From assembly GCF_038235435.1 (NCBI RefSeq), contig NZ_CP151275.1, positions 3,968,001-4,032,000 on the forward strand: a DNA stretch of 64,000 bases. The letters run 5' to 3'. Source of the stretch: Niveibacterium sp. SC-1 (GTDB lineage: Bacteria > Pseudomonadota > Gammaproteobacteria > Burkholderiales > Rhodocyclaceae). A program made the translations under genes and the position numbers. The notes below the pieces were generated by a model, which was not told the DNA's origin, ran no database searches, and saw nothing but the letters and a program-made list of their open reading frames with translations. The first letter of the stretch is position 1; the number at the start of each line of letters is the position of its first letter. Of this stretch, positions 1 through 8,290 are shown piece after piece.

Positions 1-622
1 CGCGCGCCAGTACCTGCGCGCGTGCCTGCATCAGGCTCGCGGCGGTCGCCTCGCTCTCCGCAATCCGTTCAGCCAGCGCGCGGCTGCTGCGCGCCTGTAC
101 GGCAGCGAGTTCGCGCGCCAACACGGCGTTCTCTTCCTGCAAGGCGGCCAGGCGCGAGAGATCGCTGCGGTCCTGCGCGCCGAGCTGGTGTTGCAGCATG
201 TGGATGTCGCGGCTCACCCGCTCACACAAAACCGTGTCGCAGCGCGCGTGCGTGAGAACGGCCCAGAGCGCGCCGGCCACGTCGGCGCCCTGCAGGGCGT
301 CGGCCCACATTGCGGCGAGCGCCTCAGTGCTTTTGGCTTTGGCGAAGGCGGTCACGGCCAGTGCGTAGCGACGATCCAGCTCGCGCTGAAGCGCTTCCGC
401 CATGGCACTGCGGCGCACGCATTCGGCCACGGCGCCGACGTGCACCTGATAGTCATCGGTCGCGGCCACCTGGCCCATCACCTTCTGCACCAGCCGGCGC
501 AGAACCGGCATCGGCATGCACACCCCCACCAACGGGCAGTGCGTATGGTCAGGCAGCTCCCACAGACGCTTGCGACGCGAGCCCGCGCGAAAGATCTCAA
601 GCGGACGAAGATGCTCACACAT
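1..622 (-). CDS. DUF2325 domain protein, N-terminal part (runs off left edge)
   Basis: The minus strand reads open from an ATG at 622 to the window edge with no stop, giving at least 207 residues. The start (MCEHLRPLEIFRAGSRRKRLWEL) and the following segment with Cys-Pro and Val-Cys-Met-Pro match my memory of the N-terminal half of betaproteobacterial DUF2325 proteins; the DUF2325 domain itself would lie beyond the edge. Residues about 150-207 are rich in Ala, Glu, Arg and Gln and look like a coiled coil. The gene starts 17 bases after the small CxxC gene on the same strand, so both are probably transcribed from the Fur-box promoter at 941-969. The biochemical function of this family is not established. 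The family call is from memory; the open frame is seen. Confidence 0.75.
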   Translation of the reverse strand, partial: MCEHLRPLEIFRAGSRRKRLWELPDHTHCPLVGVCMPMPVLRRLVQKVMGQVAATDDYQVHVGAVAECVRRSAMAEALQRELDRRYALAVTAFAKAKSTEALAAMWADALQGADVAGALWAVLTHARCDTVLCERVSRDIHMLQHQLGAQDRSDLSRLAALQEENAVLARELAAVQARSSRALAERIAESEATAASLMQARAQVLAR

Positions 623-639
623 GGCGCGCACCTCCGGCT

Positions 640-876
640 TCAGTGGAGCTCACCGCTGGGCTTGGCGCCCACGCCCTCGACCGCGCCACGCGGCAAGGTA
701 TCCATGCGCAACAGCCCTTCGGTCAGGAGTTGGCCCATCGCACGGAAGGCCTCCGGCTCCAGCCGCAAGGTGACGAATTGCAGACTGACATGCACCTGCC
801 CGCAACCGGCGCAGATGCTCACGTGGCCGACCTCGCTCTGGCTCAGCAGCAGGTGACGGCATTCGGAATGGCTCAT
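640..876 (-). CDS. small CxxC protein, probably iron-regulated
   Basis: This 78-residue protein begins MSHSEC and has a CAGC (CxxC) motif near residues 22-25 followed by a short beta-rich stretch (VHVSLQFVTLRLEP). Together with Cys6 this could bind a metal or act as a redox pair. An in-frame ATG at 942 would start almost inside the promoter; the ATG at 876 has a GGAG about 8 bases upstream and is preferred. It lies just upstream of the DUF2325 gene. I recall similar small proteins next to DUF2325 genes in related bacteria but know no function. Confidence 0.7.
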   Translation of the reverse strand: MSHSECRHLLLSQSEVGHVSICAGCGQVHVSLQFVTLRLEPEAFRAMGQLLTEGLLRMDTLPRGAVEGVGAKPSGELH

Positions 877-940
877 GTCGGGGCTCCAGGCTGGCTGCAT
901 GTGCAGCACCACGCGTCCCCGCCACCGGGGACCTGAAGCC

Positions 941-969
941 ATTCTAATGCGAACGATTCGTATTTACAA
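941..969 (-). promoter_or_regulatory. sigma-70 promoter with Fur-box-like palindrome in the spacer
   Basis: On the minus strand TTGTAA (-35, 964-969) and TAGAAT (-10, 941-946) are separated by 17 bases. The spacer and box edge hold AATGCGAACGATTCGTATT (946-964), a 19-base imperfect palindrome with 7 of 9 positions per arm matching. It resembles the Fur boxes of beta/gammaproteobacteria. The layout would allow iron-Fur to block polymerase directly. The expected start near 934 gives a leader of about 58 bases before the ATG at 876. Confidence 0.6.
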
Positions 970-1012
970 TTTGCGCCCAAGCAGGCATCTGGCCGGCCCT
1001 GCGCTCGCTATT

Positions 1013-2083
1013 TCAGGGCACCAGGGACAAGAAGAGGAAGGCCGCAAAGATCACAAGGTGCACCGCGCCCTGCATGACATTGGTGCGACCGTGGGCCAAC
1101 GTCACCGTGGCAACCATGAAGCTGAGCAGGAGCAGCACCAGGTCCTTGCCCGCCACCCCCAGCACCAGGTTGAGCCCCAGCAGCGCGGAGACCGCACCGA
1201 CCACCGGGATGGTGAGGCCGATGCTCGCCAGCGCCGAGCCGATCGCGAGATTGAGGCTGGTCTGCAGTCGGTCCGCCCGCGCCGCGCGGATCGCCGCCCA
1301 GGTCTCCGGCAAGAGCACCAGCAGCGCGATCGCGATACCGATCACCGCGCGAGGCGCGCCGGCGCGGACCACCGCAGCTTCGATCATCGGCGACAAGGCC
1401 TTGGCCAGCCCCACTACCGTTACCAACGCTACCAGCAGCAAGCCGAAGCTCGCCCAGGCGCGGCCCGCAGTGGGCGGTTCGGCGTGGAGGTCTTCGTCCG
1501 CGGCATTGACCCGCGGGAGGAAATAGTCGCGATGGCGCACAGTCTGCACGAAGACGAAAACGCCCCACAGCACCAGCGAAGCCGCGCCCGCGAAGAGCAG
1601 CTGAGAACGGCTGTAGGCGCCGTTGGGCGCGCTCTCGGTGAAGGTGGGCAAGACCAGCGAGAGGGTCGCCAGGGCCATGAGCGCCCCCAGGCCCGCGTTG
1701 GCGCCCTCCACGCGGAAGGACTGTTCCTTGTGGTGCACGCCACCGACCAGCAGGCAGATACCGATCACGCCGGTGACGATGATCATCACGGCGGAATAGA
1801 CCGTGTCACGCGCCAAGGCCGCAACGCCCTCCCCGCCCGCGAGCATCATCGACACGATCAGCGCGACCTCGATGACCGTGATCGCAATCGCCAGCACCAG
1901 CGTGCCAAACGGCTCGCCCACCTTGTGCGCGACGGTCTCGGCGTGATGCACCGCGGCCACCACGGTGGCGATCAGCGCCACGCCGCAGAGCGCCGACATG
2001 GCAGTGCCGACGGCCGACATCGCAAAGGCCGCGACGAGGATCAAGAAAGAAACCAGCGGTGTGGCGAGCGCCCAGAGCGGCAT
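1013..2083 (-). CDS. chaA: ChaA-type calcium/sodium:proton antiporter
   Basis: This 356-residue protein is almost entirely hydrophobic, with about eleven membrane segments, and is close to the 366 residues of E. coli ChaA. It carries the two acidic cation/Ca2+ exchanger repeats, seen here as AIAITVIEVALIVSMML in the first half and LVLLPETWAAIRAA in the second. It should exchange Ca2+, Na+ or K+ for protons at the inner membrane and help with alkaline or salt stress. The frame extends upstream to 2221, but the ATG at 2083 has AAAGGA about 7 bases ahead and gives the family-like N terminus MPLWALATP. It follows the LysR gene on the same strand with a 115-base gap. Confidence 0.88.
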   Translation of the reverse strand: MPLWALATPLVSFLILVAAFAMSAVGTAMSALCGVALIATVVAAVHHAETVAHKVGEPFGTLVLAIAITVIEVALIVSMMLAGGEGVAALARDTVYSAVMIIVTGVIGICLLVGGVHHKEQSFRVEGANAGLGALMALATLSLVLPTFTESAPNGAYSRSQLLFAGAASLVLWGVFVFVQTVRHRDYFLPRVNAADEDLHAEPPTAGRAWASFGLLLVALVTVVGLAKALSPMIEAAVVRAGAPRAVIGIAIALLVLLPETWAAIRAARADRLQTSLNLAIGSALASIGLTIPVVGAVSALLGLNLVLGVAGKDLVLLLLSFMVATVTLAHGRTNVMQGAVHLVIFAAFLFLSLVP

Positions 2084-2198
2084 GCAATGTCCTTTGCGAA
2101 TGAATGGCGACGCGCCTTGTCGCGCGCCACGAAGCCTGTCGCTTCCGACCTCGGTGCGGGCAGCCCGTTCCGGAGCCAATGCTATCGCGGCCGGCAGC

Positions 2199-3113
2199 TC
2201 ACGGAGCAGCCTGCGTCGCATCCGCCATCAAGGGGCGCAAGTGCTCCACTGCCTCATCGACGAAAACACGCAGCTTGGTCGACATCAGGCGCGCATGGGG
2301 ATAGACCACGTTTACCTGCGAACCCGGCGGATAGAACGATTGCAGCAGGAGCCGCAGCTTGCCCTCACGCACCAGGGGCTCAGCGGCCCAATGCACGAAC
2401 TGCCCCACGCCGATTCCGTCCACGCAGGCCTGCAGGGCTACGTCGAAGGAATTGCTGATGAAACGCGGCGCGAGCTTGATCTCGATCTCGCGGCCCTGCT
2501 CCACAAAGCGCATGCGCTCGCTGCGCGCGAGTCCGGAGAAGCGCACCGAAGCGTGCCCGGCGAGATCTTCCGGACGCTTCGGCGTGCCCTTGCGGCGCAG
2601 GTAGGCGGGGCTGGCGCAGACCACGCGCCGCAGGTCACCCAGATGCCGCGCATGCAGGGAGCTGTCGCGTAGCGTGCCCACGCGGAAGGCAACGTCAATG
2701 CCCTCTTCCACCAAGTCCACCACGCGATCGAGCAGCACCAGGTCGATGCTCATCTCGGGATGCTGCTTGAGAAAGGTGTTCACGAAAGGCCCCACGTAGA
2801 GCCGCCCGAGCAGGACCGAGGCCGTGACGACCAGGTGCCCGCTCGGCCTCGCCCGGCGCGAGGACAGCAGGCTCTCGGCGTCCTCCAGGTGTCCGATCGC
2901 GGCCCGGCAGCTCTCCAGATAGTGCCGCCCCTCCTCGGTCAGGCGCACCCGTCGCGTCGTGCGATTGAAGAGCGTGACCCCGAGCTGGCGCTCCAGCTCC
3001 GCGAGATTGCGTACCACGGTGGGCAACGAGAGCTCCAGCGCCGCGGCGGCCGCAGTGAGGCTGCCGCGTTCGGCGATCTGGATGAATGTCTGGATGGCGC
3101 GCAACTTGTCCAT
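2199..3113 (-). CDS. LysR-family transcriptional regulator
   Basis: This 304-residue protein has the full LysR layout: an N-terminal winged helix-turn-helix (residues about 3-62, with GSLTAAAAALELSLPTVVR as recognition region) and a C-terminal substrate-binding fold (about 90-295). The form with VASVLLGRLYVGPF and SIDLVLLDRVVDLVEEGIDVAFRVG resembles the CrgA/AaeR-like betaproteobacterial group. It is divergent from the GST cassette at 3254, which is the usual position for a LysR protein controlling its neighbour. The effector is unknown. Confidence 0.9.
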   Translation of the reverse strand: MDKLRAIQTFIQIAERGSLTAAAAALELSLPTVVRNLAELERQLGVTLFNRTTRRVRLTEEGRHYLESCRAAIGHLEDAESLLSSRRARPSGHLVVTASVLLGRLYVGPFVNTFLKQHPEMSIDLVLLDRVVDLVEEGIDVAFRVGTLRDSSLHARHLGDLRRVVCASPAYLRRKGTPKRPEDLAGHASVRFSGLARSERMRFVEQGREIEIKLAPRFISNSFDVALQACVDGIGVGQFVHWAAEPLVREGKLRLLLQSFYPPGSQVNVVYPHARLMSTKLRVFVDEAVEHLRPLMADATQAAP

Positions 3114-3253
3114 CCGTGCATCTTGCCCGCTTTACTTCATCCGGCGCAGCAATCCATTCCGGAAAGCAGCATTTATTCATTCGCGAGACTTGGCGAACAT
3201 GGGCACCTGCCAGCTGTATTACCGTACCTACTTTCCCCACGCCACACCCGACC

Positions 3254-3874
3254 ATGCCCGACAAGACACCGATCAAGCTCTACGCCGCGCCGATCTCCGG
3301 CCATTCGCATCGCGCCCGCCTGATGCTGTCCCTGCTCGATCTGCCCTTCGAAGAGATCCCCGTCGACCTCAAGACACGGGAACAGAAATCGCCAGGCTTC
3401 CTGGCGCTCAACATCTTCGGCCAGATCCCGGTGCTCGACGACAACGGCGTCGTCATTTCCGATTCGAACGCGATCCTGATTTACCTCGCGATGCGATATG
3501 ACGAAACGCGCCGCTGGCTACCCACCGATGCGGTCGCAGCAGCCGAGATCCAGCGCTGGCTCAGTGCGGCAGCGGGACTGCTCGCCTTCGGGCCGGCCGC
3601 CGCACGCCTGAACCGTCTTCTCGGCGCGCCTTGTACCCGCAGCGAGGTTGAGCAGCGGGCTGCCTCGCTCTTCACCGCGATGGACCAGATCCTGGGCCGC
3701 CAGCGCTTCCTCGCGGGCGAGGCCGTCACCATCGCCGACATCGCGCTCTACACCTATACCGCGGTCGCCGACGAGGGCGGGCTTTCGCTGGACCCGTATC
3801 CGGCCATCCGCCCCTGGCTCACGCGGATCGAGGCCTTGCCGCGCTTCCTTGCGATGCGCCGTACCGCAGCCTGA
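3254..3874 (+). CDS. glutathione S-transferase family protein
   Basis: This 206-residue protein has an N-terminal thioredoxin-fold GST domain (residues about 6-80, with SGHSHRARLMLSLL, the cis-Pro motif FGQIPVLDDNG and the glutathione-binding SDSNAILIYLA) and a C-terminal helical domain (about 90-200, with the N-capping GEAVTIADIALYTY). The ATG at 3254 gives MPDKTPIKLYAAP; the frame's upstream extension has no GST character. It leads a cassette with the PNPOx-like gene 20 bases downstream and the DUF1348 gene, all likely under the divergent LysR regulator. A detoxification role is inferred. Confidence 0.88.
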   Translation: MPDKTPIKLYAAPISGHSHRARLMLSLLDLPFEEIPVDLKTREQKSPGFLALNIFGQIPVLDDNGVVISDSNAILIYLAMRYDETRRWLPTDAVAAAEIQRWLSAAAGLLAFGPAAARLNRLLGAPCTRSEVEQRAASLFTAMDQILGRQRFLAGEAVTIADIALYTYTAVADEGGLSLDPYPAIRPWLTRIEALPRFLAMRRTAA

Positions 3875-3894
3875 TTCCGTCGCAAAGAACCACC

Positions 3895-4863
3895 ATGCAC
3901 ACCCCGCTTCCCGGTTGGCCTCTTGAAACGTCGCCCTGGCATCCAGGCGAGCAGCAGGCGCAGACGCGCGCAGGTGTGCGCGAACGCATGGAGTCGCTCG
4001 GGCAACGGGTCATGCGCGGCGAAATGCCAGACCAGCATCGCGACTTCTTCAGCTTGTTGCCCCAGGTCTTCGTCGCCGGCGTGGACGCGTCGGGGCAGCC
4101 CTGGGCTTCGGCCTTCTTTGGCGAACCGGGTTTCATCCGCAGCCCCGATTCACGCACTCTCGAAATGGATCTGCACCCGGCGCCCGAGGATCCCGTCGGG
4201 CGTCACCTGTGCGCGGGCGGTGAGTTGGCGGTGCTGGGGCTGCAACTGGAGACGCGTCGGAGGAACCGGGCCAACGGCCGTGTCACCGCGTTCGACGGCG
4301 GGCAGTTGCGGATGAGGGTGCGACAGTCCTTCGGCAATTGCCCCAAGTACATCCAGACGCGTGCACGGCTAGCGGCACCGGCACGGGGCCCGGGCCCGTC
4401 GCTCGAAGGCACGGCGCCCGAGGACGCCGTCAAGGCCTTCGTCGCCCGTGCGGATACCTTCTTCATCGCGAGCAGCGCCAGCGCCGCGGCCGCACACGAG
4501 ACCGGCGGCGTGGACGTCTCCCATCGTGGTGGCCCGCCGGGCTTCGTGCAGTGGGAAGGGGACACCCTCGCGTGGCCGGAATTCCAGGGCAACAACTTCT
4601 TCAACACCCTGGGCAACCTGACGGCCGAAGCGCGCGCCGGACTGTTGTTCATGGATTGGGAGAACGGCGACATGCTGCATCTGGTCGGCCACACCGTGAT
4701 CGACTGGGAACCGGCCAGTGCGGCCGCAGCTGGCCCCAAGGCCCTGCGCCGCGTGTCCTTCACGACCACGCACTGGCTCCTGCGCCGCGCCGCCAATCCT
4801 TGGCGCTGGCGCTTCGACGCCTATGCCCCCGAACTTCAAACCGACCGAGTCCTGTCCCTATGA
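3895..4863 (+). CDS. pyridoxamine 5'-phosphate oxidase-like FMN-binding protein
   Basis: This 322-residue protein belongs to the large PNPOx-like split-barrel group. It has the FMN-binding-like segments [22 protein letters not shown] (about 59-80) and, in the second half, [18 protein letters not shown] followed by [19 protein letters not shown]. It is longer than PdxH and lacks its substrate signature, so it is probably not the PLP-salvage enzyme but a flavin reductase or oxidase of unknown substrate. It lies 20 bases after the GST gene, and its TGA overlaps the next ATG (ATGA). Confidence 0.8.
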   Translation: MHTPLPGWPLETSPWHPGEQQAQTRAGVRERMESLGQRVMRGEMPDQHRDFFSLLPQVFVAGVDASGQPWASAFFGEPGFIRSPDSRTLEMDLHPAPEDPVGRHLCAGGELAVLGLQLETRRRNRANGRVTAFDGGQLRMRVRQSFGNCPKYIQTRARLAAPARGPGPSLEGTAPEDAVKAFVARADTFFIASSASAAAAHETGGVDVSHRGGPPGFVQWEGDTLAWPEFQGNNFFNTLGNLTAEARAGLLFMDWENGDMLHLVGHTVIDWEPASAAAAGPKALRRVSFTTTHWLLRRAANPWRWRFDAYAPELQTDRVLSL

Positions 4864-5339
4864 GCACTGCGTCGCCAGTCCGCCCACCATTGCCGCCTTT
4901 CGACGAGGAGGGCGCGCGCCACAAGGTCCGCCTCGCCGAAGACGCCTGGAACTCGCGCGAGCCCGAACGGGTATCGCTCGCCTACACGGAGGACAGCGAG
5001 TGGCGAAACCGTGCGGAATTCGTCCGTGGCCGCGCGCAGATCGTCGCCTTCCTCCAGCGCAAGTGGCAGCGCGAACACGAGTACCGCTTGATCAAGGAAC
5101 TGTGGGCGCACGACGGGCACCGCATCGCCGTGCGTTTCGCCTACGAGTGGCGCGACGATTCCGGCCAGTGGTACCGCGCCTACGGCAACGAGAACTGGGA
5201 GTTCGATGACGACGGCCTGATGCGCCGACGTATCGCCAGCATCAACGATCTGCGCATCGAGCCCGGCGAGCGCAAGTTCCACTGGCCCCAGGGCCGCCGC
5301 CCGGACACGCATCCCGGGCTCAGCGAGCTGGGACTCTAG
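4860..5339 (+). CDS. DUF1348 / NTF2-like protein
   Basis: This 159-residue protein has the DUF1348 pattern: [40 protein letters not shown], and [27 protein letters not shown]. The fold is an NTF2-like cone with a pocket, and members include small hydrolases and isomerases, but the substrate is unknown. The start overlaps the previous stop by four bases, so translation is probably coupled. A hairpin at 5347 closes the cassette. Confidence 0.85.
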   Translation: MSTASPVRPPLPPFDEEGARHKVRLAEDAWNSREPERVSLAYTEDSEWRNRAEFVRGRAQIVAFLQRKWQREHEYRLIKELWAHDGHRIAVRFAYEWRDDSGQWYRAYGNENWEFDDDGLMRRRIASINDLRIEPGERKFHWPQGRRPDTHPGLSELGL

Positions 5340-5346
5340 AGCACAA

Positions 5347-5372
5347 ACAAACGCCCCTCACGGGGCGTTTGT
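5347..5372. terminator. bidirectional terminator between DUF1348 gene and amtB
   Basis: An 11-base perfect stem (5347-5357 with 5362-5372) around a 4-base loop lies between convergent genes. The T-rich tail is clearer on the minus strand (TTTGTGC) than on the plus strand (CTTCG), but both transcription units end here. Confidence 0.75.
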
Positions 5373-5394
5373 CTTCGCAGCAAGGGCACACGGA

Positions 5395-6597
5395 TTACCA
5401 GAGCGGCTCGCGCTCGGGCGTCGCCGTGATCTTGTGCACCGTGAGGTCAGCGCCGTTGTATTCGTCTTCCGGCTCCAGACGCAGGCCAACGAAGAGCTTC
5501 AGCGCCCCGTACACCGCTCCGCCGCCGAAAAAGCCCACCGCGATGCCGCCCAGGGTGCCGATCAGCTGCGACATGAAACTCACGCCGCCCAGCCCGCCCA
5601 GCGCATGCTGGCCGAAGATGCCGGCGGCGATACCGCCCCAGGCGCCGCACAGGCCGTGCAGCGGCCACACGCCGAGCACATCGTCGATCTTCCAGCGGTT
5701 CTGGGTGAGCGTGAACATGATGACGAAGAGACTGCCGGCAACCAGGCCGACAATCAGCGCCGCGATCGGATGCACGATGTTCGAGCCTGCGCAGATCGCC
5801 ACGAGACCAGCGAGCGGGCCGTTGTGCACGAAGCCGGGGTCATTCCGGCCGGCCACCAGCGCGGCCAGGGTGCCGCCTACCATCGCCATCAGCGAGTTCA
5901 CCGCCACCAGGCCAGAGATCTTGTCGAGGCTCTGTGCGCTCATCACGTTGAAGCCGAACCAGCCCACGGTGAGGATCCAGGCCCCCAGCGCGAGGAAGGG
6001 GATGCTCGACGGCGGATGCGCTGCGATGCTGCCTTCCTTGCTGTAGCGACCACGCCGCGCGCCCAGCAGCAGCACTGCCGCGAGGCCGATCCAACCGCCG
6101 ACGGCGTGCACGACCACGCTGCCGGCGAAGTCATGGAAGGGCGCGCCGAAGCTCGCAGCGAGCCAGTCCTGGATACCGTAGTTGTTGTTCCAGGCCATGC
6201 CTTCGAAGAAGGGGTAGACCAGGCCGACCAGCGCAAAAGTCGCCGCGAGCTGCGGCGAGAAGCGCGCGCGTTCGGCGATACCACCAGAGACGATCGCAGG
6301 GATCGCCGCCGCGAAGGTCAGCAGGAAGAAGAACTTGACCAGGCCGAAGCCGCCGTGCGCGGTCAACTGATCGGCACCCACAAAGAAATGGACGCCGTAG
6401 GCAACGCCGTAGCCGATGAAGAAGTAAGCGATGGTCGACATCGCGAAGTCGGTGAGGATCTTGACCAGCGCATTGACCTGGTTCTTCTTGCGCACGGTGC
6501 CGAGCTCGAGGAACGCGAAGCCCGCATGCATTGCCAAGACCATCACCGCACCCAGCAGAACGAAGAGAACGTCGCTGGGACTACTGACCTGCTCCAT
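5395..6597 (-). CDS. amtB: ammonium transporter
   Basis: This 400-residue Amt/Rh channel protein has about eleven membrane segments. It shows the conserved stretches FAFLELGTVRKKNQ, GMAWNNNYGIQDWL, the first pore histidine in HDFAGSVVVHAVGG and the second in VWPLHGLCGAWGG. No signal peptide is evident. The frame opens at 6609, but GGAGG lies inside that extension, 5 bases before the ATG at 6597, which is therefore chosen. It stands alone without a glnK gene in the window; the upstream region holds a sigma-54 promoter and NtrC-like sites, so it should be induced under nitrogen limitation. Confidence 0.93.
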   Translation of the reverse strand: MEQVSSPSDVLFVLLGAVMVLAMHAGFAFLELGTVRKKNQVNALVKILTDFAMSTIAYFFIGYGVAYGVHFFVGADQLTAHGGFGLVKFFFLLTFAAAIPAIVSGGIAERARFSPQLAATFALVGLVYPFFEGMAWNNNYGIQDWLAASFGAPFHDFAGSVVVHAVGGWIGLAAVLLLGARRGRYSKEGSIAAHPPSSIPFLALGAWILTVGWFGFNVMSAQSLDKISGLVAVNSLMAMVGGTLAALVAGRNDPGFVHNGPLAGLVAICAGSNIVHPIAALIVGLVAGSLFVIMFTLTQNRWKIDDVLGVWPLHGLCGAWGGIAAGIFGQHALGGLGGVSFMSQLIGTLGGIAVGFFGGGAVYGALKLFVGLRLEPEDEYNGADLTVHKITATPEREPLW

Positions 6598-6630
6598 GAA
6601 TGCCTCCATTACAAGAATGGCGCACCACGA

Positions 6631-6646
6631 AGCAACATCCGCACCA
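6631..6646 (-). promoter_or_regulatory. sigma-54 promoter of amtB
   Basis: On the minus strand TGGTGCGGATGTTGCT matches the sigma-54 consensus TGGCACG-N4-TTGCW at 14 of the 16 positions when the four N are counted as matches, with the invariant GG (-24) and GC (-12) correctly spaced. The start would be near 6620, about 23 bases before the amtB ATG. Confidence 0.72.
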
Positions 6647-6656
6647 CTACCGTGCA
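6640..6656 (-). promoter_or_regulatory. NtrC-like site overlapping the amtB promoter
   Basis: The minus strand reads TGCACGGTAGTGGTGCG, close to the NtrC consensus TGCAC-Y-N4-TGGTGCA. It overlaps the -24 element, so at this position it would repress rather than activate, or part of the match may simply be the promoter. Confidence 0.45.
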
Positions 6657-6739
6657 GACGTACAAGTGATTGATTTTTCTATGTTTTACGAAAAATCACA
6701 CAAAACTCTCGCCCCACAAGAGTGCCAACATGGAGCGTC

Positions 6740-6756
6740 GGCACGGCTACGGTGCA
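6740..6756 (-). promoter_or_regulatory. upstream NtrC-like enhancer site of amtB
   Basis: The minus strand reads TGCACCGTAGCCGTGCC, a second NtrC-like dyad exactly 100 bases upstream of the first. Its centre is about 128 bases before the expected start, the usual enhancer distance. It overlaps the last codons of mltA. Confidence 0.5.
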
Positions 6757-8009
6757 GGTGCGCCCGGCGGCACAGTGTCTCGCGGCCAGAGCAGCCACAT
6801 CCGCCCGCGCGAACGCATCTTGCCGGCCTGCGCGCCCGCCTCCGGACCGAAGCCCCAGTAGAAGTCGGCCCGCACCGCGCCGCGGATGGCACCGCCGGTG
6901 TCCTGCGCCACCATCAGGCGCGAGAGCGGCTTGTCCGAGGCGGGCCAGGTCGTGGAAAGGAAGATCGGCGCACCCAGCGGGATATTGCGGTTGTCGATCG
7001 CCACCGAGCGGCCGGCGGTCAGCGGCACGCCCAGGGCTCCGTTGGGACCGTCGCTGGCCGCCGGCTGCTCCTTGAAGAAGACAAAGCTCGGGTTGGTGTC
7101 GAGCATCTCGTCCAGGCGCTGCGGATTGGCACGCGCCCAGGCCTTGATGCCCTCCATCCCGGCGTTCTCGACCTTGACTTCGCCGCTGTCGACCAGCCAG
7201 CGTCCGATCGACTTGTACGGATGGCCGTTCTGGTCGGCATAGGCGATGCGGATACGGCTACCGTCCGCCAGTTGTACCTGGCCCGAGCCCTGGACTTGCA
7301 GGAAGAAGAAGTCAATCGGATCGGCCGCCCACAGCAGCACCTTGTCGGCCATCTTGTCGGCACGCGCGTCGATCTGCGCACGCGAGTAATAGGGCACAAC
7401 CTTACGACCTTCGATGCGGCCGCGCAGGCGCATGTTCTTGAGCTCCGGATAGAGCTCGGAGAGGTCCACCACCACCATGTCGTCCGGCACCCCGTAGACC
7501 GGCGTCGCGTACGCCTTGCTGCGGGTGCGGCTGCCCTTGATCAGGGGTTCGTAATAGCCGGTGATGAGCCCCTCGGTCGTACCGTCGGGATTGGTGATCC
7601 GCCAGGGCCGCGTGCGGCTTTCGAGGAAGCCGCGGATGGCGGCAGCGTCAGGCTTGGCGCCCAGCGACTTGCTCGCCTCGCAAACCGGGCGCCAGTCGGC
7701 ATTCTTCATGGCGCGACAGGAAGACTGGATCGCACCCCAGGCCGCGGCCAGATCGTCCTCGCCCCATCCGGCGAGTTCCGACCATTCGGCCGGTTGCAGC
7801 GGCTCGACCTTGGGCTTGGCCGGCTCCTCACCCGGGCAGACCGGACACTGGCAAGCCGTGCAGGCCTGCGGCGTCGCGGTCGAGCTGCTCTTCGCGGGCG
7901 GCAGCGACTGCGAGGGCGGCGTCGTAGCGCAGGCGGCGAGCAGGAGGAAGGACGTGAGGGACAGCGCGGGCGCCAGGCGGCGCAGGCGGGAAATCAGGTC
8001 GCGAGACAT
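6747..8009 (-). CDS. mltA: membrane-bound lytic murein transglycosylase A
   Basis: This 420-residue lipoprotein cleaves the MurNAc-GlcNAc bond in peptidoglycan, forming 1,6-anhydro ends. It has a basic N terminus, a hydrophobic stretch and a lipobox LAAC with the lipidated Cys near residue 27. The MltA barrel follows (EGLITGYYEPLIKGSRTRS; then DFFFLQVQGSGQVQL), and the 3D domain near the end contains VAQDTGGAIRGAVRADFYWG, whose Asp residues include the family's catalytic one. An upstream extension to 8102 has no signal; the ATG at 8009 places the signal peptide correctly. The insert between the lipobox and the domain holds a CxxCxC cluster (CTACQCPVC), which is unusual. Confidence 0.92.
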   Translation of the reverse strand: MSRDLISRLRRLAPALSLTSFLLLAACATTPPSQSLPPAKSSSTATPQACTACQCPVCPGEEPAKPKVEPLQPAEWSELAGWGEDDLAAAWGAIQSSCRAMKNADWRPVCEASKSLGAKPDAAAIRGFLESRTRPWRITNPDGTTEGLITGYYEPLIKGSRTRSKAYATPVYGVPDDMVVVDLSELYPELKNMRLRGRIEGRKVVPYYSRAQIDARADKMADKVLLWAADPIDFFFLQVQGSGQVQLADGSRIRIAYADQNGHPYKSIGRWLVDSGEVKVENAGMEGIKAWARANPQRLDEMLDTNPSFVFFKEQPAASDGPNGALGVPLTAGRSVAIDNRNIPLGAPIFLSTTWPASDKPLSRLMVAQDTGGAIRGAVRADFYWGFGPEAGAQAGKMRSRGRMWLLWPRDTVPPGAPAP

Positions 8010-8170
8010 CGATGGGCTACACTGTTTGAGCTTGCGAGGCCGCCGAGTATAGCCGGCAAGGCTGCGGGGCCTGCCCCGAGGCCTTCGGGTAGACCCGCTC
8101 ACGCGCGCCTCCTGAATTTCGACGACATCCCGACCACACTTCTGCCGTTTCTTCCTTCACGCGACCAACC

Positions 8171-8290
8171 ATGTGGATCATCTTTCTCGAAGCCGGCGTG
8201 GCGCTCCTGCTGCTGGTGACCATCGTCTGGGCGACCTGGCCCAAGAAAGATCCCGCACGCCGCAATGACGATGAACCCCCTGCAACTTGA
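8171..8290 (+). CDS. 39-residue single-span membrane protein
   Basis: A short frame encodes MWIIFLEAGVALLLLVTIVWATW followed by a charged tail (KKDPARRNDDEPPAT). It predicts one membrane helix (residues 2-23) with a hydrophilic C-terminal tail. Its stop lies 26 bases inside the next gene, so the DUF815 ATPase gene would be translationally linked to it. The ribosome site before 8171 is weak, and the case rests on the hydrophobic/charged layout and the overlap. Confidence 0.5.
   Translation: MWIIFLEAGVALLLLVTIVWATWPKKDPARRNDDEPPAT

Noticed and set aside
875..2458. 527-residue plus-strand frame across the chaA locus
   Set aside because: chaA on the minus strand has clear membrane helices and a ribosome site; the plus frame is Arg/Gln/His-rich and covers the Fur-box promoter.
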